In this document: positions 15,465-27,800 of the stretch, piece after piece
Layout: each line of letters starts with the position of its first letter
Numbering within the stretch: the first letter of the stretch is position 1
Assembly (NCBI RefSeq): GCF_029761915.1
Contig: NZ_CP121695.1
Coordinates: forward strand, 2,199,501-2,263,500
Length of the DNA stretch: 64,000 nucleotides
Origin: Bradyrhizobium sp. CB1650
GTDB taxonomy: Bacteria > Pseudomonadota > Alphaproteobacteria > Rhizobiales > Xanthobacteraceae
Reading direction: 5' to 3'
Made by a program: the position numbers and the translations under genes
The notes under the pieces: model-generated
The model's database searches: none
The model's input: only the letters and a program-made list of their open reading frames with translations
Told to the model about the DNA's origin: nothing

Positions 15465-17168
15465 ATGACTGTGATCGGTTGGCTCCAGATCATTCTTTAT
15501 TGCGTCATCATCGTCGCGCTGACCAAGCCGCTCGGCTGGTACATCACGCGCGTGCTCAATGGCGAACGTACCTTCCTGTCGCCGGTGCTGCGCCCGATTG
15601 AGGCCGGGATCTATTGGGTCAGCGGTGTTGACGAAAAGCGCGAGCAGCATTGGCTGACCTACACGGTCTCCATGCTGCTGTTCCATGTCGGCGGCGTCCT
15701 GATCATTTATGGCCTGATGCGACTGCAGGCGCTGCTGCCATTCAATCCGGCCGGCCAATCCGCTGTTGCGGAGGATCTCTCCTTCAACACCGCGATCTCT
15801 TTCATCACCAACACCAACTGGCAGAATTACGGCGGCGAGAGCACGCTATCCTATCTCGTCCAGATGCTGGGCCTGACGCACCAGAACTTCCTGTCGGCGG
15901 CGACCGGCATCGCGCTTGCGGTGGCCTTGATCCGCGGCTTTGCCAGGGCATCGATGCGCACCATCGGCAATTTCTGGGTCGATGCCACCCGCACCACGCT
16001 CTATGTGCTGCTGCCGATCTGCGTCGTCTACGCGCTGTTCCTGGTCTGGCAGGGCATGCCGCAGACACTTGGGCCGTATGTCGAGGCGACCACGCTCGAG
16101 GGCGCCAAGCAGACCATCGCGGTCGGTCCAGTCGCCTCGCAGGTGGCGATCAAGATGCTCGGCACCAATGGCGGCGGCTTTTTCAACGCCAATGCAGCCC
16201 ATCCGTTCGAGAATCCGACCGCGCTGTCGAACTTCGTGCAGATGCTGTCGATCTTCGTGATCGGCGCGGCGCTGACCAATGTGTTCGGCCGCATGGTCGG
16301 CAACCAGCGCCAGGGTTTCGCGATCCTCGGCGTGATGGGCGTGCTGTTCGTCGCCGGTGTTGCAGTGACCTATTGGGCGGAATCGAGCGGCACCGCGACG
16401 CTGCATGCGCTGGGCCTGACCGGCGGCAACATGGAAGGCAAGGAGGTCCGCTTCGGCATCGTGGCGTCCTCCCTGTTCGCCGTGATCACGACGGCGGCCT
16501 CCTGCGGCGCGGTCAACGCCATGCATGACAGCTTCACTGCGCTGGGCGGTATGATCCCGCTGATCAACATGCAGCTTGGCGAGATCATTGTCGGCGGCGT
16601 CGGCGCCGGCCTCTATGGCATGCTGCTGTTCATCATCCTCGCGATCTTCGTCGCAGGGCTCATGGTCGGCCGCACGCCGGAATATGTCGGCAAGAAGATC
16701 GAGGCCCGCGAGGTGAAGATGGCGATGCTCGCGATCCTGGTGCTGCCGCTGATGTATCTCGGTTGGACGGCCATCGCGGTGGTCTATCCGACCGCGGTGG
16801 CCTCGATGGCGAATGCCGGCCCGCATGGCTTCTCCGAGGTGCTCTACGCCTTCACCTCGCAGACCGGCAACAACGGCTCGGCCTTCGCCGGCCTCACCGG
16901 CAACATCCTGTTCTACAATCTCGCGGGCGCATCCGCGATGTTCGTCGGCCGTTTCTTCATGATCGTTCCGGCGATGGCGATCGCGGGTTCGCTGGCGAGC
17001 AAGAAGTCCGTGCCGCCGTCGGCCGGCACCTTCCCGACCACCGGCGGCCTGTTCGTTGGCCTGGTCGTGGGCGTGATCCTGATCATCGGTGGCCTGACCT
17101 TCTTCCCGGCGCTCGCGCTCGGTCCGATCGTCGAACATCTCGCGATGAACGCCGGCAACGTCTTCTGA
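15465..17168 (+). CDS. kdpA: Potassium-transporting ATPase subunit KdpA
   Basis: A 567-residue, roughly ten-helix membrane protein, the channel-like potassium-binding and translocating subunit of KdpFABC. Selectivity-filter-like segments are visible: [37 protein letters not shown], and [17 protein letters not shown]. The family opening is [13 protein letters not shown] and KPLGWY. The ATG at 15465 has GAAGGG upstream. Length matches the family (about 557-570). kdpB starts 19 bases after its stop. Confidence 0.97.
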   Translation: MTVIGWLQIILYCVIIVALTKPLGWYITRVLNGERTFLSPVLRPIEAGIYWVSGVDEKREQHWLTYTVSMLLFHVGGVLIIYGLMRLQALLPFNPAGQSAVAEDLSFNTAISFITNTNWQNYGGESTLSYLVQMLGLTHQNFLSAATGIALAVALIRGFARASMRTIGNFWVDATRTTLYVLLPICVVYALFLVWQGMPQTLGPYVEATTLEGAKQTIAVGPVASQVAIKMLGTNGGGFFNANAAHPFENPTALSNFVQMLSIFVIGAALTNVFGRMVGNQRQGFAILGVMGVLFVAGVAVTYWAESSGTATLHALGLTGGNMEGKEVRFGIVASSLFAVITTAASCGAVNAMHDSFTALGGMIPLINMQLGEIIVGGVGAGLYGMLLFIILAIFVAGLMVGRTPEYVGKKIEAREVKMAMLAILVLPLMYLGWTAIAVVYPTAVASMANAGPHGFSEVLYAFTSQTGNNGSAFAGLTGNILFYNLAGASAMFVGRFFMIVPAMAIAGSLASKKSVPPSAGTFPTTGGLFVGLVVGVILIIGGLTFFPALALGPIVEHLAMNAGNVF

Positions 17169-17187
17169 TTGGTTCGGAGTGATCTCC

Positions 17188-19302
<2,115 letters not shown>

Positions 19303-19357
19303 TCGTCGCTGCGCGGCGCGAGGCACCGCGCAATGACGAAGACTTAGGAGACGCAAC

Positions 19358-19963
19358 ATGCTCAGAGAAATCCGCCCGGCCATCGTCCTCTTGCTGGCAC
19401 TGACCGCCATCACGGGCCTCGCCTATCCGCTCGCGATCACTGGCATCGCCGGCGCGCTCTTCCCCGCGCAGGCGCAAGGCAGCCTGATCGAGAAGGACGG
19501 CAAGGTGATCGGCTCCGCCCTGATCGGGCAGGAGTTCAAGGACGGCAAATATTTCCACGGCCGTCCCTCCGCGACGCTTGCGCCGGACCCGAATGATTCG
19601 ACCAAAACGGTCCCCGCACCCTACAACGCCGCCAACTCGGGCGGCTCCAACCTCGGCCCCACCAGCAAGGCGCTGGCCGACCGGTTGAAGGACGACGTGG
19701 ACAAGCTGAAAGCGGAGAACCCGAACGCTGCCGTGCCGGTCGACCTGGTGACGACCTCCGCCAGCGGGCTCGATCCGGACATCTCGCCGGAAGCGGCGCA
19801 ATTCCAGGTGCCGCGGGTGGCGAAGGCGCGGAATATGTCCGAGGATCAGGTCAAGCATCTCGTGACATCCCACACTGAGGGGCGCCTGCTGGGCCTGCTC
19901 GGCGAACCCCGGGTTAACGTACTCGCCCTGAACCTGGCGCTCGACCGCGCCGCCCCGAAGTAG
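19358..19963 (+). CDS. kdpC: Potassium-transporting ATPase subunit KdpC
   Basis: A 201-residue protein with one N-terminal membrane helix ([24 protein letters not shown]) and a periplasmic domain. It acts as an accessory subunit that raises nucleotide affinity of KdpB. Family features: [68 protein letters not shown], and [26 protein letters not shown] precedes the ATG. Confidence 0.96.
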   Translation: MLREIRPAIVLLLALTAITGLAYPLAITGIAGALFPAQAQGSLIEKDGKVIGSALIGQEFKDGKYFHGRPSATLAPDPNDSTKTVPAPYNAANSGGSNLGPTSKALADRLKDDVDKLKAENPNAAVPVDLVTTSASGLDPDISPEAAQFQVPRVAKARNMSEDQVKHLVTSHTEGRLLGLLGEPRVNVLALNLALDRAAPK

Positions 19964-20003
19964 CGCTCTAGGCTCGGGCTGCACGGATGATTATATTGAC
20001 CTG

Positions 20004-22727
20004 ATGGTCCGAGAGCGCCGCGATCCCGAACAACGTCCTTCGCCCGAGGCGCTGCTGGAAGCAGCGCGCCGCGAGGAAAGCGCGAGCGGCAAGCTGAAGA
20101 TCTTCGTCGGCGCCGCCCCCGGCGTCGGCAAGACCTACGAGATGCTGCAGAGCGCCCATGCCAGGCGCAAGGCGGGCGTCGACGTGGTGGTCGGCTTCGT
20201 CGAGACCCATGGCCGCGCCGAGACCGAGGCGCTGCTCCGCGGGCTCGATGTGATCCCGCGCAAGGCGCTCGATTATCGCGGTCAGATGATCGAGGAGATG
20301 GACCTCGATGCGGTGATCGCGCGGCGGCCGCAGCTCGCATTGGTCGATGAACTTGCCCATACGAATGCCGCCGGAAGCCGTCATCCCAAGCGCTATCTCG
20401 ACGTCGAGGAATTGCTATCCCACGGCATCGACGTCTACACCTCCGTCAACATCCAGCACATCGAGAGCCTGAACGACGTCGTCGCCCAGATCACCCATGT
20501 GCGGGTGCGCGAGACGGTGCCGGATTCGGTGTTCGATCGCGCCGATGCGATCGAGCTGATCGACCTCACGCCCGACGACCTGATCCAGCGGTTGAAGGAG
20601 GGCAAGGTCTATGTGCCCAAACAGGCCGAGCGGGCGCTGGAGCATTATTTTTCCCCGGGCAACCTGACTGCGCTGCGCGAGCTCGCGCTGCGGCGTACGG
20701 CCGAGCGGGTCGACGAGCAATTGCTCACCCACATGCAGGCGAATGCCATCGCCGGCCCCTGGGCCGCCGGCGAGCGTATCCTGGTCTGCGTCAGCGAGGA
20801 TCCGCGCGCCGCGGGGCTCGTGCGCTACACCAAGCGGCTCGCCGACCGGCTGCACGCGCCGTTCACCGCGATCTCGATCGAGACGCGGCGGTCGCTCCAG
20901 CTCTCCGACGATGAGCGCGACCGTCTTGCCGATACGCTGCGGCTGGCGGAGTCGCTCGGCGGCGAGGCGCTGACCATTCCCGCCGTCGGTCGTCGCATCG
21001 CGGACGACGTCGTCAATTTCGCACAAGCCAACAACGTCACCCAGATCGTGATTGGCAAGTCGACGCGCTCGCGCTGGTTCGAGATGACGCGCGGCTCCGT
21101 CGTGCATGATCTCGTCCGCCGCGCCGGCAATATCAGCGTCCACGTCATTCCCGGCGACGAGCTCGCTGACCAGCCGGCGCCGAAGACGGCGGTCCAGACC
21201 GCGGCGCGCGTCGAACAGTTCGATGCGCTGCCTTATCTGAAGGCACTCGGGATCACCGCGCTCGGCCTGGCCGCGGCTGCGGTCATCAAGCCGAGGTTCG
21301 GCGTCGAGAATGTCGACCTAGTGTTCCTGACTGCCGTGGTGACGGTCGCGGTGCGCTACGGGCTGTGGCCGTCGCTGCTTGCCAGCGTCGCGGCCTCGCT
21401 CGCCTACAATTTCTTCTTCCTGCCGCCGGTCTACACCTTCACCATCACTGACCCGACCAATGTCGCGGCGTTCTTCTTCTTCATGCTGATCGCGGTCCTG
21501 GTGTCGAACGTTGCTGGGCGGGTGCGCACGCAGGCCGACACGGCGATCGGCCGGATCAGGACGACCGAGCAGCTCTATGCGTTCAGCCGCAAGCTCGCGG
21601 GCACGGGTACGCTCGACGACGTGCTGTGGGCAACCGCTTATCAGACCGCGCTGATGCTGAAGGTGCGCGTGGTGCTGCTGCTGCCGGAGGATAGCCTGCT
21701 CACGGTGAAATCCGGCTATCCGCCCGAGGATCAGCTCGACCAGGCCGATCTGGCCGCCGCCAACTGGGCCTGGAGCAACGACCGGCCCGCCGGCCGCGGC
21801 TCCGACACGCTGCCGGGTGCGAAGCGGCTGTTCCTGCCGATGCGCACGGGACGCGGTCCGATCGGTGTCATCGGCATCGACGACGACCGCACCGGCCCGT
21901 TGCTGACCCCGGACCAGCGCCGGCTGCTCGACGCGCTGGTCGACCAGGGCGCGCTCGCGATCGAGCGCGTGCTGCTGGTCGAGGACATGGACCGCGTCAA
22001 ACGCACCGTCGAATCCGAGCGGCTGCGCGCGGCGCTCTTGACCTCGATCTCGCATGATCTGAAGACGCCGCTCGCCTCGGTGCTGGGCGCGGCCTCGACC
22101 ATGCGCGATCTCGCCGGCGCGCTCTCCGACACAGAGAAGCGCGATCTGCTCGCAACGGTGATCGACGAATCCGAGCGCCTCAACCGCTTCATCGCCAACC
22201 TGCTCGACATGACCAAGCTGGAGTCCGGCGCCATCGTGCCCAACACGGCGCTGCACGATCTGGGTGAGATCGTCGGCAGTGCGCTAAGGCGGGCCGCCAA
22301 GATTCTCACTGGGCATAAGGTCGAGCTGGTGCTGGCCGTCGATCTGCCGATGCTCGAGGTCGACGCGGTGCTGTTCGAACAGGTGCTGTTCAACCTGCTC
22401 GACAATGCCGCGAAATATTCGCCGCGGGGCACCACGATCTCGATCAGGAGCCAACGGGATAGGGATCAGGTGATCCTCCAGGTCGCCGACGAAGGCGCCG
22501 GCATCCCGCCCGACGAGCTCGAGAGCGTGTTCGACAAGTTCTATCGTGTGCAGAAGGGGGATCATGTCCGTCCCGGCACCGGGCTCGGCCTCGCAATCTC
22601 GCGCGGCTTCGTCGAGGCGATGCGTGGCACGATCTCGGCCGCTAACCGCAGCGATCGGAGCGGTGCCGTCCTGACCATCCGTCTGCCTGTTCCGGCACAG
22701 ACCCACGCATTGGATACCGCCGCATGA
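20004..22727 (+). CDS. kdpD: Potassium-sensing histidine kinase KdpD
   Basis: A 907-residue membrane sensor kinase. Residues about 30-240 form the KdpD N-terminal domain with Walker A GAAPGVGKTYEML and Walker B-like LALVDELAHTNAAGSRHPKRYLD; next a universal-stress-protein-like domain (ILVCVSEDPRAAGLVRY... VIGKSTRSRW); then four membrane helices (about 405-500), a GAF-like segment, the histidine box SISHDLKTPLASVLGAAS with phospho-acceptor His684, and ATPase boxes (LFNLLDNAAKYSP, VADEGAGIPPDEL, GTGLGLAISRGFVEAM). It senses low K+ or osmotic stress and phosphorylates KdpE. Its stop overlaps the kdpE start (ATGA). Confidence 0.97.
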   Translation: MVRERRDPEQRPSPEALLEAARREESASGKLKIFVGAAPGVGKTYEMLQSAHARRKAGVDVVVGFVETHGRAETEALLRGLDVIPRKALDYRGQMIEEMDLDAVIARRPQLALVDELAHTNAAGSRHPKRYLDVEELLSHGIDVYTSVNIQHIESLNDVVAQITHVRVRETVPDSVFDRADAIELIDLTPDDLIQRLKEGKVYVPKQAERALEHYFSPGNLTALRELALRRTAERVDEQLLTHMQANAIAGPWAAGERILVCVSEDPRAAGLVRYTKRLADRLHAPFTAISIETRRSLQLSDDERDRLADTLRLAESLGGEALTIPAVGRRIADDVVNFAQANNVTQIVIGKSTRSRWFEMTRGSVVHDLVRRAGNISVHVIPGDELADQPAPKTAVQTAARVEQFDALPYLKALGITALGLAAAAVIKPRFGVENVDLVFLTAVVTVAVRYGLWPSLLASVAASLAYNFFFLPPVYTFTITDPTNVAAFFFFMLIAVLVSNVAGRVRTQADTAIGRIRTTEQLYAFSRKLAGTGTLDDVLWATAYQTALMLKVRVVLLLPEDSLLTVKSGYPPEDQLDQADLAAANWAWSNDRPAGRGSDTLPGAKRLFLPMRTGRGPIGVIGIDDDRTGPLLTPDQRRLLDALVDQGALAIERVLLVEDMDRVKRTVESERLRAALLTSISHDLKTPLASVLGAASTMRDLAGALSDTEKRDLLATVIDESERLNRFIANLLDMTKLESGAIVPNTALHDLGEIVGSALRRAAKILTGHKVELVLAVDLPMLEVDAVLFEQVLFNLLDNAAKYSPRGTTISIRSQRDRDQVILQVADEGAGIPPDELESVFDKFYRVQKGDHVRPGTGLGLAISRGFVEAMRGTISAANRSDRSGAVLTIRLPVPAQTHALDTAA

Positions 22728-23413
22728 GTTCTGCCCCGATCAAGGTCCTGGTCATCGACGACGAGCCGCCGATCCGTAAATTGCTGCGGATGGGGCTCGC
22801 GACGCAAGGCTACGAGATTTTGGAGGCGTCCAACGGCAAGGTCGCGCTGGAAAAGCTCACCGAAGGGCCGGCGCTGATCATTCTCGATCTCGGCCTGCCC
22901 GACATCCAGGGCCATGAGCTGTTGCGCACCATCCGCGCTCGCAATGAAGGCGTTCCGATCGTGGTGCTGTCGAGCCGCGGCGACGAGGCCGGCAAGGTGC
23001 AGGCGCTCGATCTCGGTGCCGATGATTACCTGACAAAGCCGTTCGGCATGGACGAGCTCTTGGCACGCCTGCGTGCCGCGCTACGCCACCAGCTCCAGGT
23101 GCAGGGCGAGCGCCCTGTGTTCCGCACCGGAGATCTCTCAGTCGATCTCGTGCGCCGCATCGTCAAAGTGGGCGAGCGCGAGGTGAAGCTGTCACCGAAG
23201 GAATATGACCTGCTGCGCGTGCTGGTGCAGCACGCTGGCAAGGTGCTCACCCATCGCTTCCTGCTCAAGGAGCTCTGGGACGAGCTGACCGATGCGCAAT
23301 ATCTGCGCGTCTATGTCCGCCAGCTTCGGCAGAAGATCGAAGCCGATCCGGAGCGACCGCAATATGTGCTGACGGAGACGGGAATCGGCTATCGGTTGAA
23401 GGCGGGAGATTAG
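22724..23413 (+). CDS. kdpE: Response regulator KdpE
   Basis: A 229-residue OmpR/PhoB-type regulator that activates the kdp promoter. Receiver domain: acidic pocket D12/D13, phosphorylated D55 (ILDLGLPD), K105 (LTKPF). The C-terminal winged-helix domain (about 130-226) contains LSPKEYDLLRVLVQHAGKVLTHRFLLKELW and ends YVLTETGIGYRLKAGD. It overlaps kdpD by 4 bases. It is one obvious candidate to test as the binder of the repeated motif upstream of the operon. Confidence 0.96.
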   Translation: MSSAPIKVLVIDDEPPIRKLLRMGLATQGYEILEASNGKVALEKLTEGPALIILDLGLPDIQGHELLRTIRARNEGVPIVVLSSRGDEAGKVQALDLGADDYLTKPFGMDELLARLRAALRHQLQVQGERPVFRTGDLSVDLVRRIVKVGEREVKLSPKEYDLLRVLVQHAGKVLTHRFLLKELWDELTDAQYLRVYVRQLRQKIEADPERPQYVLTETGIGYRLKAGD

Positions 23414-23455
23414 GTTCCTGCGCCCAAGCAACGCGAGGCAGTTGTTTAGGCAAAC

Positions 23456-23531
23456 TCGTCATGGCCGGGCTTGACCCGGCCATCCACGTGCTTCAGCGCG
23501 CGGGACCGGCGTGAAAGCCCGGGCATGACGA
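23456..23531. repeat. Palindromic intergenic repeat, type A
   Basis: Ends form an inverted repeat (TCGTCATGGCCGGGC ... GCCCGGGCATGACGA), with an inner palindrome ATGGCCGGGC-TTGA-CCCGGCCAT at the left end. This is a REP-type element common between genes in Bradyrhizobium and relatives. It lies just after kdpE and could serve as the operon's transcript end. Confidence 0.75.
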
Positions 23532-23562
23532 CTGAGGTTGTGGCGCGAGCCTGCATCAACAT

Positions 23563-23642
23563 CGTCATTGCGAGCGCAGCGAAGCACTCCAGAGTCCCTC
23601 AGCGGAAAGATTCTAGATTGCTTCGCTGCGCCCGCAATGACG
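23563..23642. repeat. Palindromic intergenic repeat, type B
   Basis: Inverted repeat CGTCATTGCGAGCGCAGCGAAGC ... GCTTCGCTGCGCCCGCAATGACG (one or two mismatches), enclosing about 30 bases. It is a second, different REP-type element directly beside type A, between kdpE and the convergent ku gene. A half copy (CGCAATGACGAAG) lies between kdpB and kdpC. Confidence 0.75.
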
Positions 23643-23649
23643 AAGTACG

Positions 23650-24534
23650 TTAACCGGCCTTGCGATGCCGCGCCGTCGAGCGGTGCGCTTTCTTCGCGCT
23701 GCGATGCCGTCCGGTCGTCCGGCGTGCATGGGACTTGGCTCTCGTTCTTCCACTACCGCGCCCCTTCAGGCTCTGCTTCAGCGCATCCATCAGGCTGACG
23801 ACGTTGCTCGGGCGCTCCTCGGGCTCGGGAAGCTCGATCTTCTTGCCCGCGGCCTTTCGCTTCACCAGCGCCTTCAGCGCGTCCTCGTATTCGTCCTTGA
23901 ATTTGCCGGGGTCGAAATGCGCGGCCTTGGTGCGCAGGATGTGTCCGGCGAGCTCGACCATATCCTTGGTGATCTTGGGGCTCTTGATCTCGTCGAAGAA
24001 CTGGTCCTCGTCGCGCAGCTCGTAGGGATAGCGCAGGGTCGTGCCGAGCAGGCCTTTGCCGAGCGGCTCGATCGCCATGACATGCTCGCGGTTGGTGAGC
24101 ACGATCTTGGCGAGCGCGACGCGCTCCTGGTCCTCCATGGCGTCTCGGATCACGGCGAAGGCGTCGACTGCGGCCTTGCCGTCGGGCGCGATGTAGTAGG
24201 GATGGTTGAGATAGCGCTGGTCGATTTCGTTGCTCGGCACGAAACTCTCGATGTCGATGGTGTGATTGCTCTCGATCTGAACCGCCTCCAGCTCCTCCGG
24301 CTCGATCTCGACATACTTGCCCTTGCGCAGCTCGTAGCCGCGCCCCTTCTGGTCGCTTTCGACGACGTCGCCGGTCTCGGAATCGACCATCTGCTGCTTG
24401 AGCCGGTTTCCGGTCTCCCGGTTGATCAGGTGAAACCGCGTCTTCTCGGCCGCAGTCGCAGCCGGATAGAGCACGACCGGACAACTGACCAACGACAGTT
24501 TCAACGATCCTTTCCAGTAGGCGCGGGGAGCCAT
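23650..24534 (-). CDS. ku: Non-homologous end-joining protein Ku
   Basis: A 294-residue bacterial Ku. It forms a homodimeric ring that binds DNA double-strand ends and recruits LigD. Family features: [25 protein letters not shown] at the start, then [69 protein letters not shown]. The C-terminus from about residue 255 is very rich in Arg/Lys/His ([15 protein letters not shown]...), as in extended-tail Ku proteins that help DNA binding. The ATG at 24534 has GGAG upstream; the frame to 24642 runs across the shared promoter. It is divergent from ligD. Confidence 0.96.
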   Translation of the reverse strand: MAPRAYWKGSLKLSLVSCPVVLYPAATAAEKTRFHLINRETGNRLKQQMVDSETGDVVESDQKGRGYELRKGKYVEIEPEELEAVQIESNHTIDIESFVPSNEIDQRYLNHPYYIAPDGKAAVDAFAVIRDAMEDQERVALAKIVLTNREHVMAIEPLGKGLLGTTLRYPYELRDEDQFFDEIKSPKITKDMVELAGHILRTKAAHFDPGKFKDEYEDALKALVKRKAAGKKIELPEPEERPSNVVSLMDALKQSLKGRGSGRTRAKSHARRTTGRHRSAKKAHRSTARHRKAG

Positions 24535-24563
24535 TCCAATCTCCGGCGTTTTCGAGGGTTTTC

Positions 24564-24596
24564 GGAACTCCAACCCGTGTTTCGGGTTTTGGTTCC
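24564..24596. promoter_or_regulatory. Two opposed, overlapping EcfG-type promoters for ku and ligD
   Basis: Plus strand: GGAAC (24564-24568), 16 bases, GGTT (24585-24588), 66 bases before the ligD GTG. Minus strand: GGAAC (24596-24592), 16 bases, GGTT (24575-24572), 38 bases before the ku ATG. Both match the GGAAC-N16/17-NGTT consensus of alphaproteobacterial EcfG (general stress) sigma factors, and the two boxes overlap almost completely. Bidirectional stress-induced expression of ku and ligD is inferred. Confidence 0.7.
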
Positions 24597-24654
24597 GGGT
24601 GGGACGCGGGTCGTGATAGGCTTGAATGCGCTCTGGAAACATGCGGGACAGGTC

Positions 24655-27339
24655 GTGCTGAGAAACCTTTCCACCTACCGAAAGAAGCGGGATTTCGAGG
24701 TCACGCCGGAGCCGTCCGGTGAAACGGCGGTGGCGCCGTCAAAGCAGCGGCGCTTCGTGATCCAGAAGCACGATGCGAGCCGGCTGCACTACGATTTCCG
24801 GCTCGAATTCGACGGTGTCTTCAAGTCCTGGGCTGTGACGAAGGGACCCTCGCTCGATCCGCATGACAAGCGGCTGGCAGTCGAGGTCGAGGATCACCCG
24901 CTCGACTACGGCGATTTCGAAGGCACGATTCCGGAAGGTCAGTACGGCGGCGGCACGGTGATGCTGTGGGACCGCGGCTATTGGGAATCCGAAGATCCCG
25001 AGCACGGCTTCAAGAAGGGTGACCTCAAATTCACCCTGCATGGGGACAAGCTGCACGGGAGCTGGGTGCTCGTGCGCATGCGCAACGATCGCACCGGCGG
25101 AAAGCGCACCAACTGGCTGCTGATCAAGCACCGCGACGAATATGTCCGCGAGGGCGCGGACAACGACATCCTCGATGAGGACAAGTCGGTCGCCTCCGGT
25201 CGCACGATGGCGCAGATCGCCGAGGGCAAGGGCCGCGCGCCAAAGCCGTTCATGCTGGCAAAGGGCGCCAAGGGCAAGTCTGATGCGGTGTGGCACTCCA
25301 ACCGCGCCGAAGAAACCAAGGGGCGTACCGTCAAGCCGGCACCCCGCACGGCATTGAAGGGTGGCAAGACCGCCAGGAAGGCGACGACGGCGAACGTCAG
25401 GAAAGTGTCGGAGATGCCGGACTTCGTCGCGCCGCAGCTCTGCACACCGGTCGAGCGTCCGTCGGGTGGCGAAGGCTGGTGTCACGAGATCAAGTTCGAC
25501 GGCTATCGCGTGCAGCTTCGGGTCGAGGACGGCATGGCGACGCTGAAGACCCGCAAGGGCCTGGACTGGAGCGACAAGTTCGCCTCGATCGTCAAGGAGG
25601 CCGGTACGCTGCCGGACGTGATGATCGACGGCGAGATCGTCGCCCTCGACCATAATGGCGCTCCGAACTTCTCCTCGCTTCAGGCGGCGCTGTCGGACGG
25701 CAAGACCGGTGATCTCATCTTCTTCGTCTTCGATCTGCTGTTCGCAGAGGGGCTCGATTGTCGCCGGCTGCCGCTCGGCGAGCGCAAGGCTCGCCTCAAG
25801 GAGCTGCTTGAGACGCGCAAGAAGAAATCGAGCCAGATCCGTTATGTCGAGCATTTCGAGAGCGGCGGCGAGGCGGTGCTGCGATCGGCCTGCAAGCTGG
25901 AGCTCGAAGGTGTGGTGTCGAAGAAGCTCGACGCACCCTATCGCTCCGGCCGCACCGAAAGCTGGACCAAGTCGAAATGCCGCGCTGGCCATGAGGTGGT
26001 GATCGGCGGCTGGAAGACCACGGCGGGAAAATTCCGCTCGCTGATGGCGGGCGTGCATCGCGGCAATCATCTGGCCTTTGTCGGCATGGTCGGCACCGGC
26101 TTCGGCGCCGACAAGGTCAAGCGCATCATGCCGCTCCTGAAAGCGGCGGCGTCGAACGAGAGCCCGTTCGGCGGCAAGAACGCGCCGAAGAAGGCCCGCG
26201 ACGTGCACTGGCTGAAGCCGGAGCTCGTCGCCGAGATCGAGTTCGCCGGCTTCACCGCCGACGGCAATATCCGTCAGGCCGCGTTCAAGGGCCTGCGGCA
26301 GGACAAGCCCGCCGAGGAGGTCGAGGCGGAGACGCCCGTCGATACCGAGCTCGCCGTGCCTTCTCCCGGTGCGCGGACGAAGCCGCGCGCGAAGACGACA
26401 TCCCGTGCCGGGTCGAAGCCGGGCGCTCAGAACGCCGAGGTGATGGGTGTCGTCATCTCCAAGCCGGACAAGGAGCTCTGGCCCGGCGACGGCGATGGCG
26501 AGCCGGTCACCAAGCTGGACCTCGCGCGCTATCTCGAAGCCGTCGGCGAGTGGATGATCGTGCATCTCAAGGGGCGGCCATGCTCGCTGATCCGGGCGCC
26601 CGACGGCATCAAGGGCGAGAGCTTCTTCCAGCGCCACGCCATGCAGGGCATCTCGAACCTGCTGGAGCTCGCGAAGGTCTCCGGCGATCGCAAGCCGTAT
26701 CTGCAGATCGACCGCGTCGAGGGGCTCGCGGCCGTGGCGCAGATCGGCGGCGTGGAGCTGCATCCCTGGAATTGCGCGCCTTACGCCTATGACACGCCCG
26801 GCCGGCTGGTATTCGATCTCGATCCTGCGCCGGATGTCGATTTCGGCGACGTCGTCGATGCGGCGAAGGAGATGCGGCAGCGGCTTTCCGACGTCGGCAT
26901 GGAGAGTTTTTGCAAGACCACCGGCGGCAAGGGCCTGCACGTGGTGGTGCCGCTGCTCCACGGCGCGCGCGACAAGGTGAGCTGGAAGGAAGCCAAGGCT
27001 TTTGCGCAAGGGATCTGCCGGTGGATGGCGGACGAGGATCCCGAGCGCTATCTGCTCAACATGTCGAAGAAGCTGCGCAACGGGAAGATCTTCCTCGACT
27101 ATCTGCGCAATGACCGCATGTCGACGGCGGTGGCCCCGCTGTCGCCGCGTGCGCGCGCCGGTGCCACGGTCTCGATGCCGGTGACCTGGGCGCAGGTGAA
27201 GAGCGATCTCGATCCAAAGCGATATACGCTGCGCACCGTCCCTGGCTTGCTGGCGCGATCGCAAGCGTGGGAGGGATATGAAGATGCGGCGACGTCGATC
27301 AAGGCAGCGATGAAGAAGCTGACAGGGAAGGTGCGGTAG
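24655..27339 (+). CDS. ligD: Multifunctional ATP-dependent DNA ligase D (LigD)
   Basis: An 894-residue NHEJ enzyme ordered phosphoesterase, ligase, polymerase. The 3'-phosphoesterase (about 25-150) shows [24 protein letters not shown] and [25 protein letters not shown]. The ATP-dependent ligase (about 255-540) has the adenylated lysine K280 in HEIKFDGYR, then [12 protein letters not shown] and [20 protein letters not shown]. The Pol/primase domain (about 600-885) has [13 protein letters not shown] and a C-terminal [12 protein letters not shown]. The linkers are Lys/Arg-rich. The start is GTG at 24655 ([15 protein letters not shown], matching LigD N-termini); the open frame extends far upstream over ku only because ku's antisense strand is open. 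Confidence 0.96.
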   Translation: MLRNLSTYRKKRDFEVTPEPSGETAVAPSKQRRFVIQKHDASRLHYDFRLEFDGVFKSWAVTKGPSLDPHDKRLAVEVEDHPLDYGDFEGTIPEGQYGGGTVMLWDRGYWESEDPEHGFKKGDLKFTLHGDKLHGSWVLVRMRNDRTGGKRTNWLLIKHRDEYVREGADNDILDEDKSVASGRTMAQIAEGKGRAPKPFMLAKGAKGKSDAVWHSNRAEETKGRTVKPAPRTALKGGKTARKATTANVRKVSEMPDFVAPQLCTPVERPSGGEGWCHEIKFDGYRVQLRVEDGMATLKTRKGLDWSDKFASIVKEAGTLPDVMIDGEIVALDHNGAPNFSSLQAALSDGKTGDLIFFVFDLLFAEGLDCRRLPLGERKARLKELLETRKKKSSQIRYVEHFESGGEAVLRSACKLELEGVVSKKLDAPYRSGRTESWTKSKCRAGHEVVIGGWKTTAGKFRSLMAGVHRGNHLAFVGMVGTGFGADKVKRIMPLLKAAASNESPFGGKNAPKKARDVHWLKPELVAEIEFAGFTADGNIRQAAFKGLRQDKPAEEVEAETPVDTELAVPSPGARTKPRAKTTSRAGSKPGAQNAEVMGVVISKPDKELWPGDGDGEPVTKLDLARYLEAVGEWMIVHLKGRPCSLIRAPDGIKGESFFQRHAMQGISNLLELAKVSGDRKPYLQIDRVEGLAAVAQIGGVELHPWNCAPYAYDTPGRLVFDLDPAPDVDFGDVVDAAKEMRQRLSDVGMESFCKTTGGKGLHVVVPLLHGARDKVSWKEAKAFAQGICRWMADEDPERYLLNMSKKLRNGKIFLDYLRNDRMSTAVAPLSPRARAGATVSMPVTWAQVKSDLDPKRYTLRTVPGLLARSQAWEGYEDAATSIKAAMKKLTGKVR

Positions 27340-27365
27340 TGTGTTCGCAACCCAACGACGATATT

Positions 27366-27450
27366 CGTAGGGTGGGTTAGCCGAAGGCGTAACCCACCTT
27401 TCTCGTGCTGCGATAAAAGTGGCGGATTACGCTTCGCTAGCCCACCTACG
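27366..27450. repeat. Palindromic intergenic repeat, type C (GTAGGGTGGG)
   Basis: The element starts CGTAGGGTGGGTTAGCCG and ends CTAGCCCACCTACG, an imperfect inverted repeat, with an inner GGTGGGTTAGCC...GGCGTAACCCACC stem. 'GTAGGGTGGG...CCCACC' elements are very common intergenic repeats in Bradyrhizobium. It separates the convergent ligD and DUF3309 genes. Confidence 0.75.
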
Positions 27451-27461
27451 GGATTGCGCGA

Positions 27462-27626
27462 CTAAATCCGTCCCAGCAAGAGCAATATCAGCAGGATGAC
27501 GATGACGAGACCGAGGCCTCCGCCGCCGTAATAGCCGGTGCCGTAGAACGGGCCGCCGCCGATGCCGCTGAAGCCGCCGAGCAGGGCGATGATCAAAATA
27601 ATCAGAATGATTGTACCGATAGACAT
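27462..27626 (-). CDS. DUF3309-type small membrane protein
   Basis: A 54-residue protein with two hydrophobic helices flanking a Gly/Tyr-rich loop (MSIGTIILIILIIALLGG..., then GYYGGGGLGLVIVILLILLL-LGRI). This is the DUF3309 pattern (start M-S-x-GTILLIILI, end LxLILLxLLLLGRI). The ATG at 27626 has GGAGGAGA upstream. An EcfG-type box lies 56 bases upstream. Function unknown; members are often stress-induced in Alphaproteobacteria. Confidence 0.8.
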   Translation of the reverse strand: MSIGTIILIILIIALLGGFSGIGGGPFYGTGYYGGGGLGLVIVILLILLLLGRI

Positions 27627-27681
27627 GCCAAATCTCCTCCGTCCCTTCGTCAGAAGGGTCGCTTGCATTTGCCCAGGAGGC

Positions 27682-27706
27682 AACTTGCCGCAAGTTTGTT
27701 CGTTCC
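27682..27706 (-). promoter_or_regulatory. EcfG-type promoter of the DUF3309 gene
   Basis: On the minus strand GGAAC (27706-27702), 16 bases, AGTT (27685-27682), 56 bases before the ATG at 27626. It fits GGAAC-N16/17-NGTT. Confidence 0.6.
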
Positions 27707-27800
27707 GGTTGTGAAACGCGATCGCGGCCCGGATTGCCGTGGAACCTTTGCCGTTTCGATCGGCATGACTAAGTGAGGATCAATCAGCACGGGGCAGACC

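Noticed and set aside
23665..24654. In-frame upstream extension of ligD over the ku gene
   Set aside because: The region is the antisense of ku, and LigD proteins begin at about the [11 protein letters not shown] sequence, with a GTG and GGACAGG site at 24655.
24739..27264. 841-aa minus-strand open frame antisense to ligD
   Set aside because: Shadow of ligD; composition typical of reversed coding sequence.
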